50,069 bases of DNA from Streptomyces glomeratus (lineage in GTDB: Bacteria; Actinomycetota; Actinomycetes; Streptomycetales; Streptomycetaceae), in contig NZ_JAKEEB010000041.1 in assembly GCF_021462825.1 (NCBI RefSeq), positions 1 through 50,069 of the forward strand, written 5' to 3'. Position 1 is the stretch's first letter; the number at the start of each line of letters is the position of its first letter. Positions 24,205 through 33,759 of the stretch are shown here, one piece after another. The translations under genes were made by a program, and so were the position numbers. The notes under the pieces are model-generated. The model did no database searches, was not told the DNA's origin, and worked only from the letters and a program-made list of their open reading frames with translations.

Positions 24205-24836
24205 TGCTGATCCACCCCTGGGACGCGCCCCACGACGACGCCGAGTGGCAGCGCTGGCTGGCCGTCCACGACTTCGGGCAGCTCGCCGTCAACGGACTGC
24301 CGGGCGAGCCGCCGTACGTCCAGCCGCTGCACTTCGCGTACGACGGGGAGCGGGGCGAGGCGGTGGGCCACCTGGCGCGGCCGAATCCGCTCTGGGCCGC
24401 CCTGGAGGCGAACCCGGACGTGCTGCTCAGCGTGGTCGACGACTATGTGTACGTGCCGGGCCCCTGGCAGGCGGCGCCCGGTATCCCGTCCGAACACGGC
24501 GTGCCGACAAGCTTCTACGCGGCGGTCCAACTCCGTTGCACCGCCCGCATCGTGGACGATCCGGCCGAGAAGGCGGGTCTGCTCAACCGGCAGATCGGCC
24601 ACTTCCAGCCGGAGGGAGGCTCGGCCCGCGCGGCGGCGGGCGAGGCCCCGTACGGCCGCATGCTGTCGGGCATCCGCGGTCTGCGGCTCGAAGTGACCGG
24701 CGTACGGGCGAAGTTCAAGTACGCGGGCAACAAGACGGAACGGGTGCAGGACCGCATCGCGGCCGGACTGGCGGGGCGGGGCGGACCGGGCGACGCGGCG
24801 GCCCGAGAACATCTGCGGCGCCGACGCGGAGCGTGA
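24204..24836 (+). CDS. PaiB-like FMN-binding protein
   Basis: 210 residues. Matches the PaiB/FMN-binding negative regulator family: MLIHPWDAPHDDAEWQRWL, LPGEPPYVQPLHFAYD, VGHLARPNPLWAAL and PTSFYAAVQLRCTARIV, then QIGHFQPEGGS. PaiB was described in Bacillus with the polyamine acetyltransferase PaiA. No PaiA is adjacent here. The start overlaps the previous stop (TGATG), so translation is coupled and both FMN proteins should be made together under the MocR regulator. Confidence 0.85.
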   Translation: MLIHPWDAPHDDAEWQRWLAVHDFGQLAVNGLPGEPPYVQPLHFAYDGERGEAVGHLARPNPLWAALEANPDVLLSVVDDYVYVPGPWQAAPGIPSEHGVPTSFYAAVQLRCTARIVDDPAEKAGLLNRQIGHFQPEGGSARAAAGEAPYGRMLSGIRGLRLEVTGVRAKFKYAGNKTERVQDRIAAGLAGRGGPGDAAAREHLRRRRGA

Positions 24837-24843
24837 CGGGCCG

Positions 24844-24871
24844 GGGTGCGGGTCCGGCCGGCCCCGCACCC
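24844..24871. terminator. Bidirectional hairpin terminator
   Basis: GGGTGCGGG / CCCGCACCC, a 9-bp stem with a 10-nt loop, lies between the convergent PaiB-like and EamA genes and could serve both. Confidence 0.65.
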
Positions 24872-24944
24872 GCACGCCCGCCGGTTCGGTCAGCCCGACG
24901 GCGGCCTCGCCGCACCGTCCGGTGACCGGTTCCGTGGCGGTCCG

Positions 24945-25895
24945 TCACACGAGGACCGGCTCCTTTTCCGGTACCCGTACACCGCGCGCCTCCGCCAGGG
25001 CCAGCCCCGCGACCGAGCCCAGCATCAGCGCGGTGCCTCCGGCGGTCGCCGCGGTGAGCCGCTCACCGAGCAGGGCCACGGCGAGCACCGCCGCGCTGAC
25101 CGGCTCGAGCAGCATCACCACGGACACCGTGGCGGACCGTACGACGGACGCGCCCGCGAAATAGAGGGCATAGGCCAGGGCCGTGGGGACCGCCGCGATG
25201 TACGCCACCATCCCCCCGAGGAGCACCGGTTCGGCGGTGTGCGGCACCAGCCCCTCGGCCAGGGCGAACGGCAGCAGGATCAGGGTGGTGACCGCGAACG
25301 CCGACACGGTGGTGCCGGACACGTCGGCCGCGCCGTCTCGGCCCCACCATCGGGTGAGCAGGGTCATGACCGAGTAGCCGGCCGCCGAGGCGACGGCCAG
25401 CAGCACGCCCCAGGGGCGCACGGTCGCTTCCCCGCTGCCGAGGACGAGCACCCCGAGCCCGGCGAGCGCTCCGACGACGGCGGTCACTCCGCTCCGGCCG
25501 AGCCGCTCCCCCATCGTGAGCCGGGCGCCGAGCGCGATGAGCACCGGGCCGGCGCCCAGGGTGACGACGGTCGCCACGGCCAGTCCGGTGGCCGAGACCG
25601 CCGCGAAGTAGGCGGTCTGGAAGACGGCGAGCCCGAGGCCGGTCGCCCCCGCCCGCAGCGCCCTGCGCGCGCGTGGTTCCGGTACGGCGGTGCGGGCGCG
25701 CGGGCGCAGCGGGCGAGCGGCGAGCAGCAGGACGAGCCCGGCCGCGCAGCGCCAGAAGGAGAGGGCGACGGGCCCCATGTCACTGGCCCGGTAGACCAGG
25801 GAGGCGGCCGCGCCCGCGGTACCCCAGGCGACACCGGCGACGATCAGATACAGCAGGCCTCGCCCGACGGGCAGGCCGGATGCGGCATTCGACAT
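24945..25895 (-). CDS. EamA/DMT-family transporter, first of a pair
   Basis: 316 residues, ten predicted helices in two EamA repeats (LLYLIVAGVAWGTAGAAASLVY at the start, second repeat near WGVLLAVASAAGYSVMTLLTR), and a short cytoplasmic tail. Probable metabolite or amino acid exporter. ATG 25895 has GGAGA 7 nt upstream. The 179 bp before it contain a candidate leader peptide gene and a hairpin whose arm ends 20 nt before this start, an arrangement that would suit regulation by attenuation. Confidence 0.9.
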   Translation of the reverse strand: MSNAASGLPVGRGLLYLIVAGVAWGTAGAAASLVYRASDMGPVALSFWRCAAGLVLLLAARPLRPRARTAVPEPRARRALRAGATGLGLAVFQTAYFAAVSATGLAVATVVTLGAGPVLIALGARLTMGERLGRSGVTAVVGALAGLGVLVLGSGEATVRPWGVLLAVASAAGYSVMTLLTRWWGRDGAADVSGTTVSAFAVTTLILLPFALAEGLVPHTAEPVLLGGMVAYIAAVPTALAYALYFAGASVVRSATVSVVMLLEPVSAAVLAVALLGERLTAATAGGTALMLGSVAGLALAEARGVRVPEKEPVLV

Positions 25896-25914
25896 GTTGT
25901 GGTCTCCGCAGATA

Positions 25915-25967
25915 CGCAGAAGTTCGGGAAGGGCCCCGAGCGTCGGGGGCCGTGGACTTCTTCTGCG
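25915..25967 (-). promoter_or_regulatory. Candidate attenuator hairpin before the EamA gene
   Basis: CGCAGAAG (25915-25922) pairs with CTTCTGCG (25960-25967), and inside it GGCCCC (25932-25937) pairs with GGGGCC (25946-25951). It lies between the leader peptide stop and the ribosome-binding site of the transporter gene at 25895. Confidence 0.45.
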
Positions 25968-26022
25968 GGCAGCACCGTTCCGCCCGGCGGCGTGCCGGGC
26001 GTGGATTCCGGAGGGCCCGCCC

Positions 26023-26064
26023 TCAGGCGGCCGGGGGCGGAAGAACGAGTGCGTCGGAATGCAT
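26023..26064 (-). CDS. Candidate 13-residue leader peptide
   Basis: Short frame ATG to TGA encoding MHSDALVLPPPAA. The ATG has AAGGTG 6 nt upstream, which overlaps the TAA stop of the upstream DMT gene (11 bp away), so it could be translated by re-initiation. A Leu-Val-Leu-Pro-Pro-Pro run could stall ribosomes, with polyproline a known stalling context. A hairpin follows before the next transporter. Inferred only from layout; it may be chance. Confidence 0.35.
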   Translation of the reverse strand: MHSDALVLPPPAA

Positions 26065-26074
26065 GATCGACACC

Positions 26075-27073
26075 TTAGGCGGCCGTGCCCCGGGGCGACA
26101 ACTTCCTTTCGGCGCCCCCGCTCGCGACCGGTTCCGGCGACCCCTGTGCGGGTGCGGAGGACTGGGCGATGAAGGCGCCCACCAGGACGACCGCACCACC
26201 GGCCAGTTGCGGCGCCGAGAGGTGCTCGCCGAGCAGCACCCAGGCGAGGACGGTGGCGATGACCGCTTCCAGGCACGCCACTACGCCGGCCACTTGGGGT
26301 GAGAGGCGGCGCACGGACAGCACTCCGGTGATGTAGGCGAGGACCGTGGCGACCAGCACGATCCAGGCCAGCAGCAGGACGGCCGGGACCGGGGTGCCGT
26401 TCATCTTCGCGGTGCCCACGAGGACGGACCAGTCCATGGTCCAGGGGCGGGCGACGACGGTGAGCACTGCGGCCCCGAGGAGCAGTCCGTAGGCGATGAC
26501 GCCGAGCGGGTCCGGGGCTTCGGCGCCCGCCTCACTGCCCTGGTCCGACAGGACGAAGTAGCCGACCTGACAGCAGGCGGCGCCGAGCGCGAGCAGCACC
26601 CCGAGGGGGTCGAAGCCCAGACCGGACCACACCTCCACGACACAGGCGAGACCGCCGACCGCGAGGACCACGCCGATCGCCGCGGCGCGTGTGACGGGCC
26701 GCCGCTGCACCAGGCGCACCCAGCCGAGCACAAGCGCGGGCGCGAGGTACTCGATCAGCAGGGCGACTCCGACCGGGATACGGGAGAGGGCGGCGAAGTA
26801 GCAGGCCTGCACGCCGGCCACGGCGAGCAGGCCGAAGCCGGTGAGGAGCGCGGGGCGTTCGCGCAGCAGCGCGCGATGGCGCACGGCGAGCGGGAGCGCC
26901 ACGAGCGCGGCGCCCGCGACCCGCAGCCACACCACGTGGAGCGGGTCCAGACCCGCCTGGATCAGCGGCTTGGCCGCGACACCGGACCCGCCGAAGGCGA
27001 GCGCGGACGCAAGGGCGAGCCCCAGGCCGAAGCCCCGGCCACGGGTCCCCTGAGTCCCCTGAGACATGTGCAT
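26075..27073 (-). CDS. EamA/DMT-family transporter, second of a pair (RhtA-like)
   Basis: 332 residues with ten helices. LALASALAFGGSGVAAKPLIQAGLDPLHVVWLRVAGAAL begins the first repeat, and LAYITGVLSVRRLSPQVAGVVACLEAVIATVLAWVLLGEHLS ends the second; the last stretch resembles the threonine/homoserine exporter RhtA. Start is uncertain between ATG 27073 and ATG 27067, and no clear SD is seen. Same strand as the Clp-N-like gene upstream (52 bp) and the other DMT gene downstream. Confidence 0.88.
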   Translation of the reverse strand: MHMSQGTQGTRGRGFGLGLALASALAFGGSGVAAKPLIQAGLDPLHVVWLRVAGAALVALPLAVRHRALLRERPALLTGFGLLAVAGVQACYFAALSRIPVGVALLIEYLAPALVLGWVRLVQRRPVTRAAAIGVVLAVGGLACVVEVWSGLGFDPLGVLLALGAACCQVGYFVLSDQGSEAGAEAPDPLGVIAYGLLLGAAVLTVVARPWTMDWSVLVGTAKMNGTPVPAVLLLAWIVLVATVLAYITGVLSVRRLSPQVAGVVACLEAVIATVLAWVLLGEHLSAPQLAGGAVVLVGAFIAQSSAPAQGSPEPVASGGAERKLSPRGTAA

Positions 27074-27125
27074 CGGCACATGATGACAGGCGACGACATG
27101 AGCGTCATCACCGATGGCACCTGTC

Positions 27126-27809
27126 TCATGGGCTGGACGTCTGCGCGTCCGGCCGGGGTGCTCGGCAGGGCGGGATCCGCGGCGGGAGTGCCGTCGGTGT
27201 CCCGTCCCCGCTCCGGACATCCCCTGCTTCCGGGGTCCCGGCGGCGTACTCCTCCGCCGCTGTCCCCGCCTCGATCCGGGCCTGAAGCGCCCCTACGTCG
27301 ACGCCCGCGCGGCCGAGGACCTCGACGGCCCGCGACTCCGGGTCCGCCAGGATGGCGGCGAGCAGATCGAGCCCCCGCGCGCGTGCGGCGCCTCGCCGGG
27401 CCGCGCGCCCGTAGGCCGAGTTCAGGGCGCTCGCCGCCGCCGGCGACCAGCGCTCCGGTTCGCCGAGCACCGGCAGGGCGCCGGAGTCCTCGACCGTGCT
27501 CTGCCAGCGCAGGCCGTAGCCGATGGCCCGCTGGACCAGGTAGCCGAGCAGCCGTGCGATCTGCGGGCCGTCGAAGGCGGACCGCACCTCGGCGTCGGAC
27601 TCCAGGAGAGTGTGCAGCAGATGCGCCGTGTCGGTCTGCCGGTCACCGTCCCGCACCGCCCTTCTGCGGGCACCCGCGACCACCGCTGCCAACTCGGCGG
27701 TGAGCCTGGCATCGAGGTGGGTGCGGTGCGCGCCGGGCGCGGCGGCCGGCCGCTGGGAATGACGGGGTGGCACATCCCCTACCCCACCAGTCCCGGCGGC
27801 CCGGGTCAT
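27126..27809 (-). CDS. Clp N-terminal-repeat-like protein without ATPase domain
   Basis: About 227 residues. The core, AHLLHTLLESDAEVRSAFDGPQIARLLGYLVQRAIGYGLRW and then SALNSAYGRAARRGAARARGLDLLAAILADPESRAVEVLGRAGVDV, is the paired helical repeat of the ClpA/ClpC N-domain (substrate and adaptor binding). No AAA+ module follows, so it could act as an adaptor or decoy for Clp. The tail is Pro/Gly-rich. The start is uncertain: ATG 27809 or GTG 27773, while the open frame continues to 28040 without credible sequence. Confidence 0.7.
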   Translation of the reverse strand: MTRAAGTGGVGDVPPRHSQRPAAAPGAHRTHLDARLTAELAAVVAGARRRAVRDGDRQTDTAHLLHTLLESDAEVRSAFDGPQIARLLGYLVQRAIGYGLRWQSTVEDSGALPVLGEPERWSPAAASALNSAYGRAARRGAARARGLDLLAAILADPESRAVEVLGRAGVDVGALQARIEAGTAAEEYAAGTPEAGDVRSGDGTPTALPPRIPPCRAPRPDAQTSSP

Positions 27810-28051
27810 CCCCGGCGGGCAGCATCTTCGCATCCGACACAGGTTGGGGATGGCCGACCTGCTTCTCCTCCCTACGGATGAGATCGCGCGGTTTTCCCTG
27901 ACCAACCGCGCGCCGCCTTGCCCGGGGCCACCGCCGTAACCGCCCCCGATTCCTGACGGCCCATCAGTATTGAATGTTCGGGTTCCCGGGGCTACCTTCC
28001 GCGACACCGTAGCTGCGCCCGCCGCAGCAGCCGACGCCAAGGGGTGGTCGT

Positions 28052-28480
28052 ATGGCCGAAGTCAGCGCGGAAGCACGTGTGGCGGCGCCCGCCGAGAAGG
28101 TGTGGGCCCAGCTCACGGACTGGTCGGCGTACGGCGAGTGGAACGCGACCCACACCGGCTTTCCGAAGGGCGGCCCGCAGGTCCTGGAAGTGGGCGGGAC
28201 CTTCGAGGAGAACATGAAGCTCATGGGTTTCCCGGCCGAGGTCGCCTGGACCATCGAGGAACTGGTGCCCGGGCGCGTCCTGGCCATCCGCGGAACGGGT
28301 CCGATGGCCGTGAACCTCGCCACGCGCTACACGCTGACACCGCAGGGCGAGGGCACCTCGGTACGTATCGAGGGCGAGTTCACCGGCGCGGCGGTCTCCC
28401 TCATGGCGGGCAGGCTGAAGGACTCGGCGACGACCGCGCTCCAGGAGTCGCTGCGCCGGCTCGGGGCGCTGGTGTCCTGA
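28052..28480 (+). CDS. SRPBCC (polyketide cyclase/dehydrase-like) protein
   Basis: 142 residues with the START-like fold order: EVSAEARVAAPAEKVWAQLTDWSAYGEWN at the start, strands through LMGFPAEVAWTIEELVPGRVLAIRG, and a long C-terminal helix LMAGRLKDSATTALQESLRRLGALV. The family binds hydrophobic ligands; the CoxG-like pattern is possible. AAGGGG lies 7 nt before the ATG. The specific role is unknown. Confidence 0.88.
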   Translation: MAEVSAEARVAAPAEKVWAQLTDWSAYGEWNATHTGFPKGGPQVLEVGGTFEENMKLMGFPAEVAWTIEELVPGRVLAIRGTGPMAVNLATRYTLTPQGEGTSVRIEGEFTGAAVSLMAGRLKDSATTALQESLRRLGALVS

Positions 28481-28495
28481 ACCGGCAGACGTGCA

Positions 28496-28526
28496 GGCGC
28501 CCCGCGGTCGTGTACCGCGGGGCGCC
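28496..28526. terminator. Bidirectional terminator
   Basis: GGCGCCCCGCGG / CCGCGGGGCGCC gives a perfect 12-bp stem with a 7-nt loop between the convergent SRPBCC and PadR genes. Confidence 0.8.
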
Positions 28527-28552
28527 CGCACGGGCCGTGACCCGTCGTACCG

Positions 28553-29212
28553 TCAGCTCTCGTCGGCGAGGATCAGATACAGCCTCTTTCGGGCCTCGTT
28601 GATGACCGCGAGGGCCTTGTCGCGCTGCTCCTTGCTGCCGGTCTTCCAGACCTGGCCGAACGCCTCCATCAGACCGAAGCCGGCCTGCCGGATCTCGTGC
28701 AGAGCCTCCCAGTCGACGCCTCGCGAGGCCTCTTCCCACGGGGCCTCCGGGCCCTCGTCGGCCACGGCACGACCCGCCTCGGTGAGCGAGAAGAGCTTCT
28801 TGCCTCCCTCGCTCTCACTGGCGATCAGCCCCTCGTCCTCCAGCAGCTGGAGGGTGGGGTAGACCGAGCCGGGGCTGGGCTTCCACGCCCCGCCGCTGCG
28901 CTCGGCGATCTCCTGGATCATCTCGTAGCCGTGCATCGGCCGGTCCTTGAGGAGGGCCAGGATCGACGCCCGTACGTCACCCCGCCGCGCCCTGCCGCGC
29001 GGTCCGCCGCGGCCACGGCCGCCCCAGGGTCCACCCGGCCCGAAGAATCCTGGGCCGCCGAATCCGGGGCCGCCGGGACCTTGGGAGCCACCCGGCCCGA
29101 AGGGCCCGAAGGCCGCGCGCCGCATCTCGAAGCCACCCCGCGCACGATGAGCGGGGCCGCCGTGGTGGTGTCCGTGCCGTTCGAATCCGAAGTCCTGTCC
29201 ACGGGAACGCAT
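28553..29212 (-). CDS. PadR-family regulator with Gly/Pro-rich N-terminus
   Basis: 219 residues. Residues about 1-75 are His/Gly/Arg-rich with repeated GGPG and FGPGG units. The PadR winged helix follows (RRGDVRASILALLKDRPMHGYEMIQEIAERSGGAWKPSPGSVYPTLQLLEDEGLI, then the wing KKLFSLTEAG) and a C-terminal dimerisation helix. The low-complexity arm may aid DNA or RNA contact. Start taken at ATG 29212, which has GGAG 8 nt upstream; in-frame ATGs at 29218 and 29230 are alternatives. The divergent intergenic region carries a palindrome that suggests autoregulation. Confidence 0.9.
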   Translation of the reverse strand: MRSRGQDFGFERHGHHHGGPAHRARGGFEMRRAAFGPFGPGGSQGPGGPGFGGPGFFGPGGPWGGRGRGGPRGRARRGDVRASILALLKDRPMHGYEMIQEIAERSGGAWKPSPGSVYPTLQLLEDEGLIASESEGGKKLFSLTEAGRAVADEGPEAPWEEASRGVDWEALHEIRQAGFGLMEAFGQVWKTGSKEQRDKALAVINEARKRLYLILADES

Positions 29213-29230
29213 CGCCATCACTCCATCCAT

Positions 29231-29264
29231 CGTTGATCTGTCGCGATGCGTCAACGATATATCG
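29231..29264. promoter_or_regulatory. PadR operator candidate
   Basis: CGTTGA-N14-TCAACG (29231-29256) and the perfect palindrome CGATATATCG (29255-29264) lie directly upstream of the PadR start. AT-rich ATAT-centred sites are typical for PadR proteins. Confidence 0.55.
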
Positions 29265-29323
29265 GAAACCTCGGCATGACAAGACTCGTCGTCTCAGGCA
29301 GCACGCGCCGATACGGTGGGTCG

Positions 29324-29752
29324 ATGACATCGATCAAGAAGTTCCAGGTCACCTTCGACTGCGCAGAACCTGAGCGCCTCGCTCGTTTCTGGTGCCAGGT
29401 GCTGGGGTATGTCGTACCGCCGCCACCGGAGGGGTTTGCCACGTGGGACGATTTCAAGCGCTCGCAGCCACCTGAGCAGCGGGATTCCTGGTTCGCCTGC
29501 ATTGATCCCTCAGGTGTGGGCCCGCGACTGTTCTTCCAGCGCGTCCCCGAAGGGAAGGCCGCCAAGAACCGCGTGCATCTCGATGTGCGGGTCGGCACCG
29601 GACTCGTGGGTGAAGAGCGCCTCGCCGCACTCGAGGCCGAATGCGCGCGACTGGTCCCGCTCGGCGCGGTACACGTGCGGACGCTGTATGACGGCAATGA
29701 TGCGTGCATCCCGATGCAGGACATCGAGGGCAACGAGTTCTGTATCGACTGA
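29324..29752 (+). CDS. VOC (glyoxalase-like) protein
   Basis: 142 residues, a two-module VOC fold: KKFQVTFDCAEPERLARFWCQVLGY at the start, SWFACIDPSGVGPRLFFQRVPEGKAAKNRVHLDVRVG in the middle, and PMQDIEGNEFCID at the end. This is the common actinobacterial glyoxalase-like group with unknown substrate. TACGGT (29312-29317) ends 6 nt before the ATG, pointing to a leaderless transcript. Codons are less GC-rich than in neighbours (many GAT, ATT, GAA), which hints at later arrival. Confidence 0.88.
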   Translation: MTSIKKFQVTFDCAEPERLARFWCQVLGYVVPPPPEGFATWDDFKRSQPPEQRDSWFACIDPSGVGPRLFFQRVPEGKAAKNRVHLDVRVGTGLVGEERLAALEAECARLVPLGAVHVRTLYDGNDACIPMQDIEGNEFCID

Positions 29753-29957
29753 GGGGCCGCGAACGTGTCCTCGTTCCCTCCCCATGGGCCAAGACGAGGA
29801 ACCGCCCCCGACCTGTCGAGGTGTTCTGCCGGAGCCCGAGCGCCTGATCCGGCGATCCATGCCACAGCGCCGTCCGGTCGTGGCGTTGTCACTGGTGACT
29901 GCGATGATCACCGTGGCTGGCGTCAGCGCGCCGGCATCACGACCCGGGGTGGCTCGA

Positions 29958-30160
29958 ATGGATACATGGCAGGAGCTCTCGGCCCTGGTGGAGAAGCGGC
30001 TGAAGGCGGTGTCGTCCGGCGAGCGCGGCGCCTTCGCGTGTGGGAAGGCGTTCTTGGCGACCCCACGGCCTTCTCGGAAGAAGGAGACGAACACCTTCCC
30101 GACCCGGACGAGGCACTGGCTGCTGCACTGCAGCGGCAGCTGGCCTCGCTACTCCCGTAT
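29958..30160 (+). pseudogene. Decayed small gene with frameshift/internal deletion
   Basis: One frame begins MDTWQELSALVEKRLKAVSS and stays protein-like to about 30037, then turns to Arg/Thr/Pro-rich noise. From 30038 a different frame reads VWEGVLGDPTAFSEEGDEHLPDPDEALAAALQ, again protein-like. The two parts look like start and end of a helical Streptomyces protein joined out of frame, with material lost. I cannot name the parent family. A possible signal-peptide-like extension (from 29859) precedes it in the first frame. Confidence 0.4.
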
Positions 30161-30325
30161 GGGACTGGCCATCGACACGTCGATCCGACTCCGCGTCGAG
30201 CTACGCGCTCCCCTTTCCAGCCAGTCGACGGAGTGAGGGGTGGCCGGCCACCCAGGCGGCACTCGGGTCCAGCCACTGCGAATTGGCCTTGGCCCGGCCC
30301 GTGCGCCGGGGTCTAGCGTCGGCCC

Positions 30326-31135
30326 ATGCGGATCCGAATCGTCGACGCCTTCACCGACCGCCCCTTCACCGGCAACCCGGCCGGTGTCCTCCTCCTCGAC
30401 GCGTTCCCGGAGGACGACTGGCTGCAGCACGTGGCCCGCGAGGTCAACCACGCCGAGACCGCGTTCGCCCGCCGTCTGCCCGAGGGCGGCGAGGCCGACT
30501 GGGCGCTGCGCTGGTTCACGCCCGCCACCGAGGTCGCCCTGTGCGGCCACGCGACCCTCGCCACCGCCCATGTGCTGCACACCACGGGCGCCCACGAGGG
30601 CACCGTACGCTTCGCCACCCGCAGCGGGGTGCTGAGCGCGGCGCCGCACGAGGACGGCTCGATCACCCTGGACTTCCCCGCCGCCCCCCTGTCCCGGGCC
30701 GAGATCCCCGAAGGACTCTCCGATGCCCTCGGTGCCGCACCCCTCACCGCCGTCGACACCGGCCCCGACGTCGGCGACCTGATCCTCGAACTCACCGACG
30801 AGAAGACGGTGCTCGGCCTCGCCCCCGACCACCGGGCGCTGGGCCGCCTCTCCCGGCGGGGTGTCATCGCGACCGCCCGCGCCGAAGACCCTTCACGGGG
30901 ATACGACTTCGTCTCGCGTTGTTTCTTCCCGAACATCGGCATCGACGAGGACCCGGTCACCGGCAGCGCCCACACCGCCCTGGCGCCCTACTGGGCCGAA
31001 CGCCTCGGCCGCTCGGACCTCACCGGTCTGCAGGCCTCGCCGCGCTCGGGCCGCGTCCGCACCGCACTCCGCGGCGACCGCACCCTGCTCACCGGCCATG
31101 CGGTCACCGTCATCGAGGGCGAACTGCTCGGCTGA
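30326..31135 (+). CDS. PhzF-family isomerase/epimerase
   Basis: 269 residues. Begins MRIRIVDAFTDRPFTGNPAGVLL; the catalytic Glu is in VNHAETAF (about Glu45), with LCGHATLATAH and the second-half signature DEDPVTGSAHTALAPYW. Family members catalyse diaminopimelate epimerase-like proton transfers; without phenazine genes nearby the substrate is unknown. TAGCGT (30314-30319) ends 6 nt before the ATG, suggesting a leaderless mRNA. Confidence 0.93.
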   Translation: MRIRIVDAFTDRPFTGNPAGVLLLDAFPEDDWLQHVAREVNHAETAFARRLPEGGEADWALRWFTPATEVALCGHATLATAHVLHTTGAHEGTVRFATRSGVLSAAPHEDGSITLDFPAAPLSRAEIPEGLSDALGAAPLTAVDTGPDVGDLILELTDEKTVLGLAPDHRALGRLSRRGVIATARAEDPSRGYDFVSRCFFPNIGIDEDPVTGSAHTALAPYWAERLGRSDLTGLQASPRSGRVRTALRGDRTLLTGHAVTVIEGELLG

Positions 31136-31153
31136 CGCGGCGGCGGGTCACGA

Positions 31154-31188
31154 GGAAGGGGCGTACGGCAGTGCCGTACGCCCCTTCC
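31154..31188. terminator. Strong bidirectional terminator
   Basis: A 35-base perfect palindrome (arms of 17, one central base; arm GGAAGGGGCGTACGGCA) lies between the convergent PhzF and CPBP genes. Confidence 0.85.
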
Positions 31189-31199
31189 GTCGTGGCCCC

Positions 31200-32021
31200 T
31201 CACGCCGTGGGCAACCAGCCCACCTTCCCCGCCAGCAGCGCGTACCCGACGAAAGCCCCGATGTCCAGCAGCGAGTGGGCCACCACCAGGGGGCCGACCC
31301 GGCCCCAGCGCCGGTAGAGGTAGACGAAGACCACCCCCATCGCCATGTTGCCCAGGAAGCCGCCGATGCCCTGATAGAGGTGGTAGGAGCCGCGCAGCAC
31401 CGAGCCGGCCACCAGGGCCGTGCCGGGGGTCCATCCCAACTGGTCGAGCCTGCGCAGCAGATAGCCGACGACGATGACCTCCTCCAGCACCGCGTTCTGC
31501 ACCGCCGACAGGACGAGCACCGGGAACTTCCACCACACATCGGGCAGCGCCTCCGGCACCACCGTCAGGTTGGCGCCGAAGCCCCGGGCGGCCAGGTAGA
31601 ACGCGATGCCGGTGGAACCGATCACCGCGGCGATCGCCGCACCGCGCCCGAGATCCGGCCACGGCCGCGTGCGGTCGAAGCCGAGCGTGCGCAGCGACGC
31701 GCCCTCCCGCAGCAGGAAATGGGCGACCAGCGCCACCGGCACCAGCGCGGTCGCGATCCCGAAGAGCTGCCAGGCCAGATCCAGCCAGGGGCGGCCGGGT
31801 GCGGCCGACGCGTTGAGGGTGGCCGCCTGCTCCTTGAGCCCCCCGGGCTTGGTGACCGAACCGACAAAGCTGATCAGCGCCGACACGCCGCTCGCACCGA
31901 GCGACAGCGCCAGCACCAGCAGCGTCTCGTTACGGAGAATCCGTCGCGTCGGCCGCTCCGCCGCAAAAGAGTCGGCCACCGCCCCTTCGTCCACCTGCAC
32001 TCCCGCCTCCTGTTGCGCCAT
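31200..32021 (-). CDS. CPBP-family intramembrane metalloprotease
   Basis: 273 residues, about eight membrane helices. The three CPBP motifs are present: Glu180-Glu181 in LEEVIVVGYLLRRL, His214 in HLYQGIGGFLGN, and His249/Asp253 in VVAHSLLDIG. CAAX-prenyl-protease-like; bacterial members cleave within the membrane, in immunity or signalling. ATG 32021 is preferred because the upstream 42 codons are Arg/Ser-rich, but the SD is weak. Confidence 0.9.
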   Translation of the reverse strand: MAQQEAGVQVDEGAVADSFAAERPTRRILRNETLLVLALSLGASGVSALISFVGSVTKPGGLKEQAATLNASAAPGRPWLDLAWQLFGIATALVPVALVAHFLLREGASLRTLGFDRTRPWPDLGRGAAIAAVIGSTGIAFYLAARGFGANLTVVPEALPDVWWKFPVLVLSAVQNAVLEEVIVVGYLLRRLDQLGWTPGTALVAGSVLRGSYHLYQGIGGFLGNMAMGVVFVYLYRRWGRVGPLVVAHSLLDIGAFVGYALLAGKVGWLPTA

Positions 32022-32241
32022 GAGCCATCCCGCCTCGTCCCATCTTCGCCTGCCGCGGCCCTCGGCAGAAACGCCGAAGATCGCTCGCGAGGCCGTGGGG
32101 GAACGGACGCCGATCGGGGCGCACCCGCTGGTCCCTTGCTCTGCCATACGGGTGCTTCACGGCACGGACTCAACAGGGAGGGCCGGTCCGGAGCGCTCGA
32201 GGTCCCCGGCCGGGCGGGCGGCCGGGGCCGGGAGTCGCCGC

Positions 32242-33759
<1,518 letters not shown>

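Noticed and set aside
28036..31200. Defence island or prophage
   Set aside because: Only ordinary metabolic genes and one decayed gene are present, with no integrase, nuclease or transposase.
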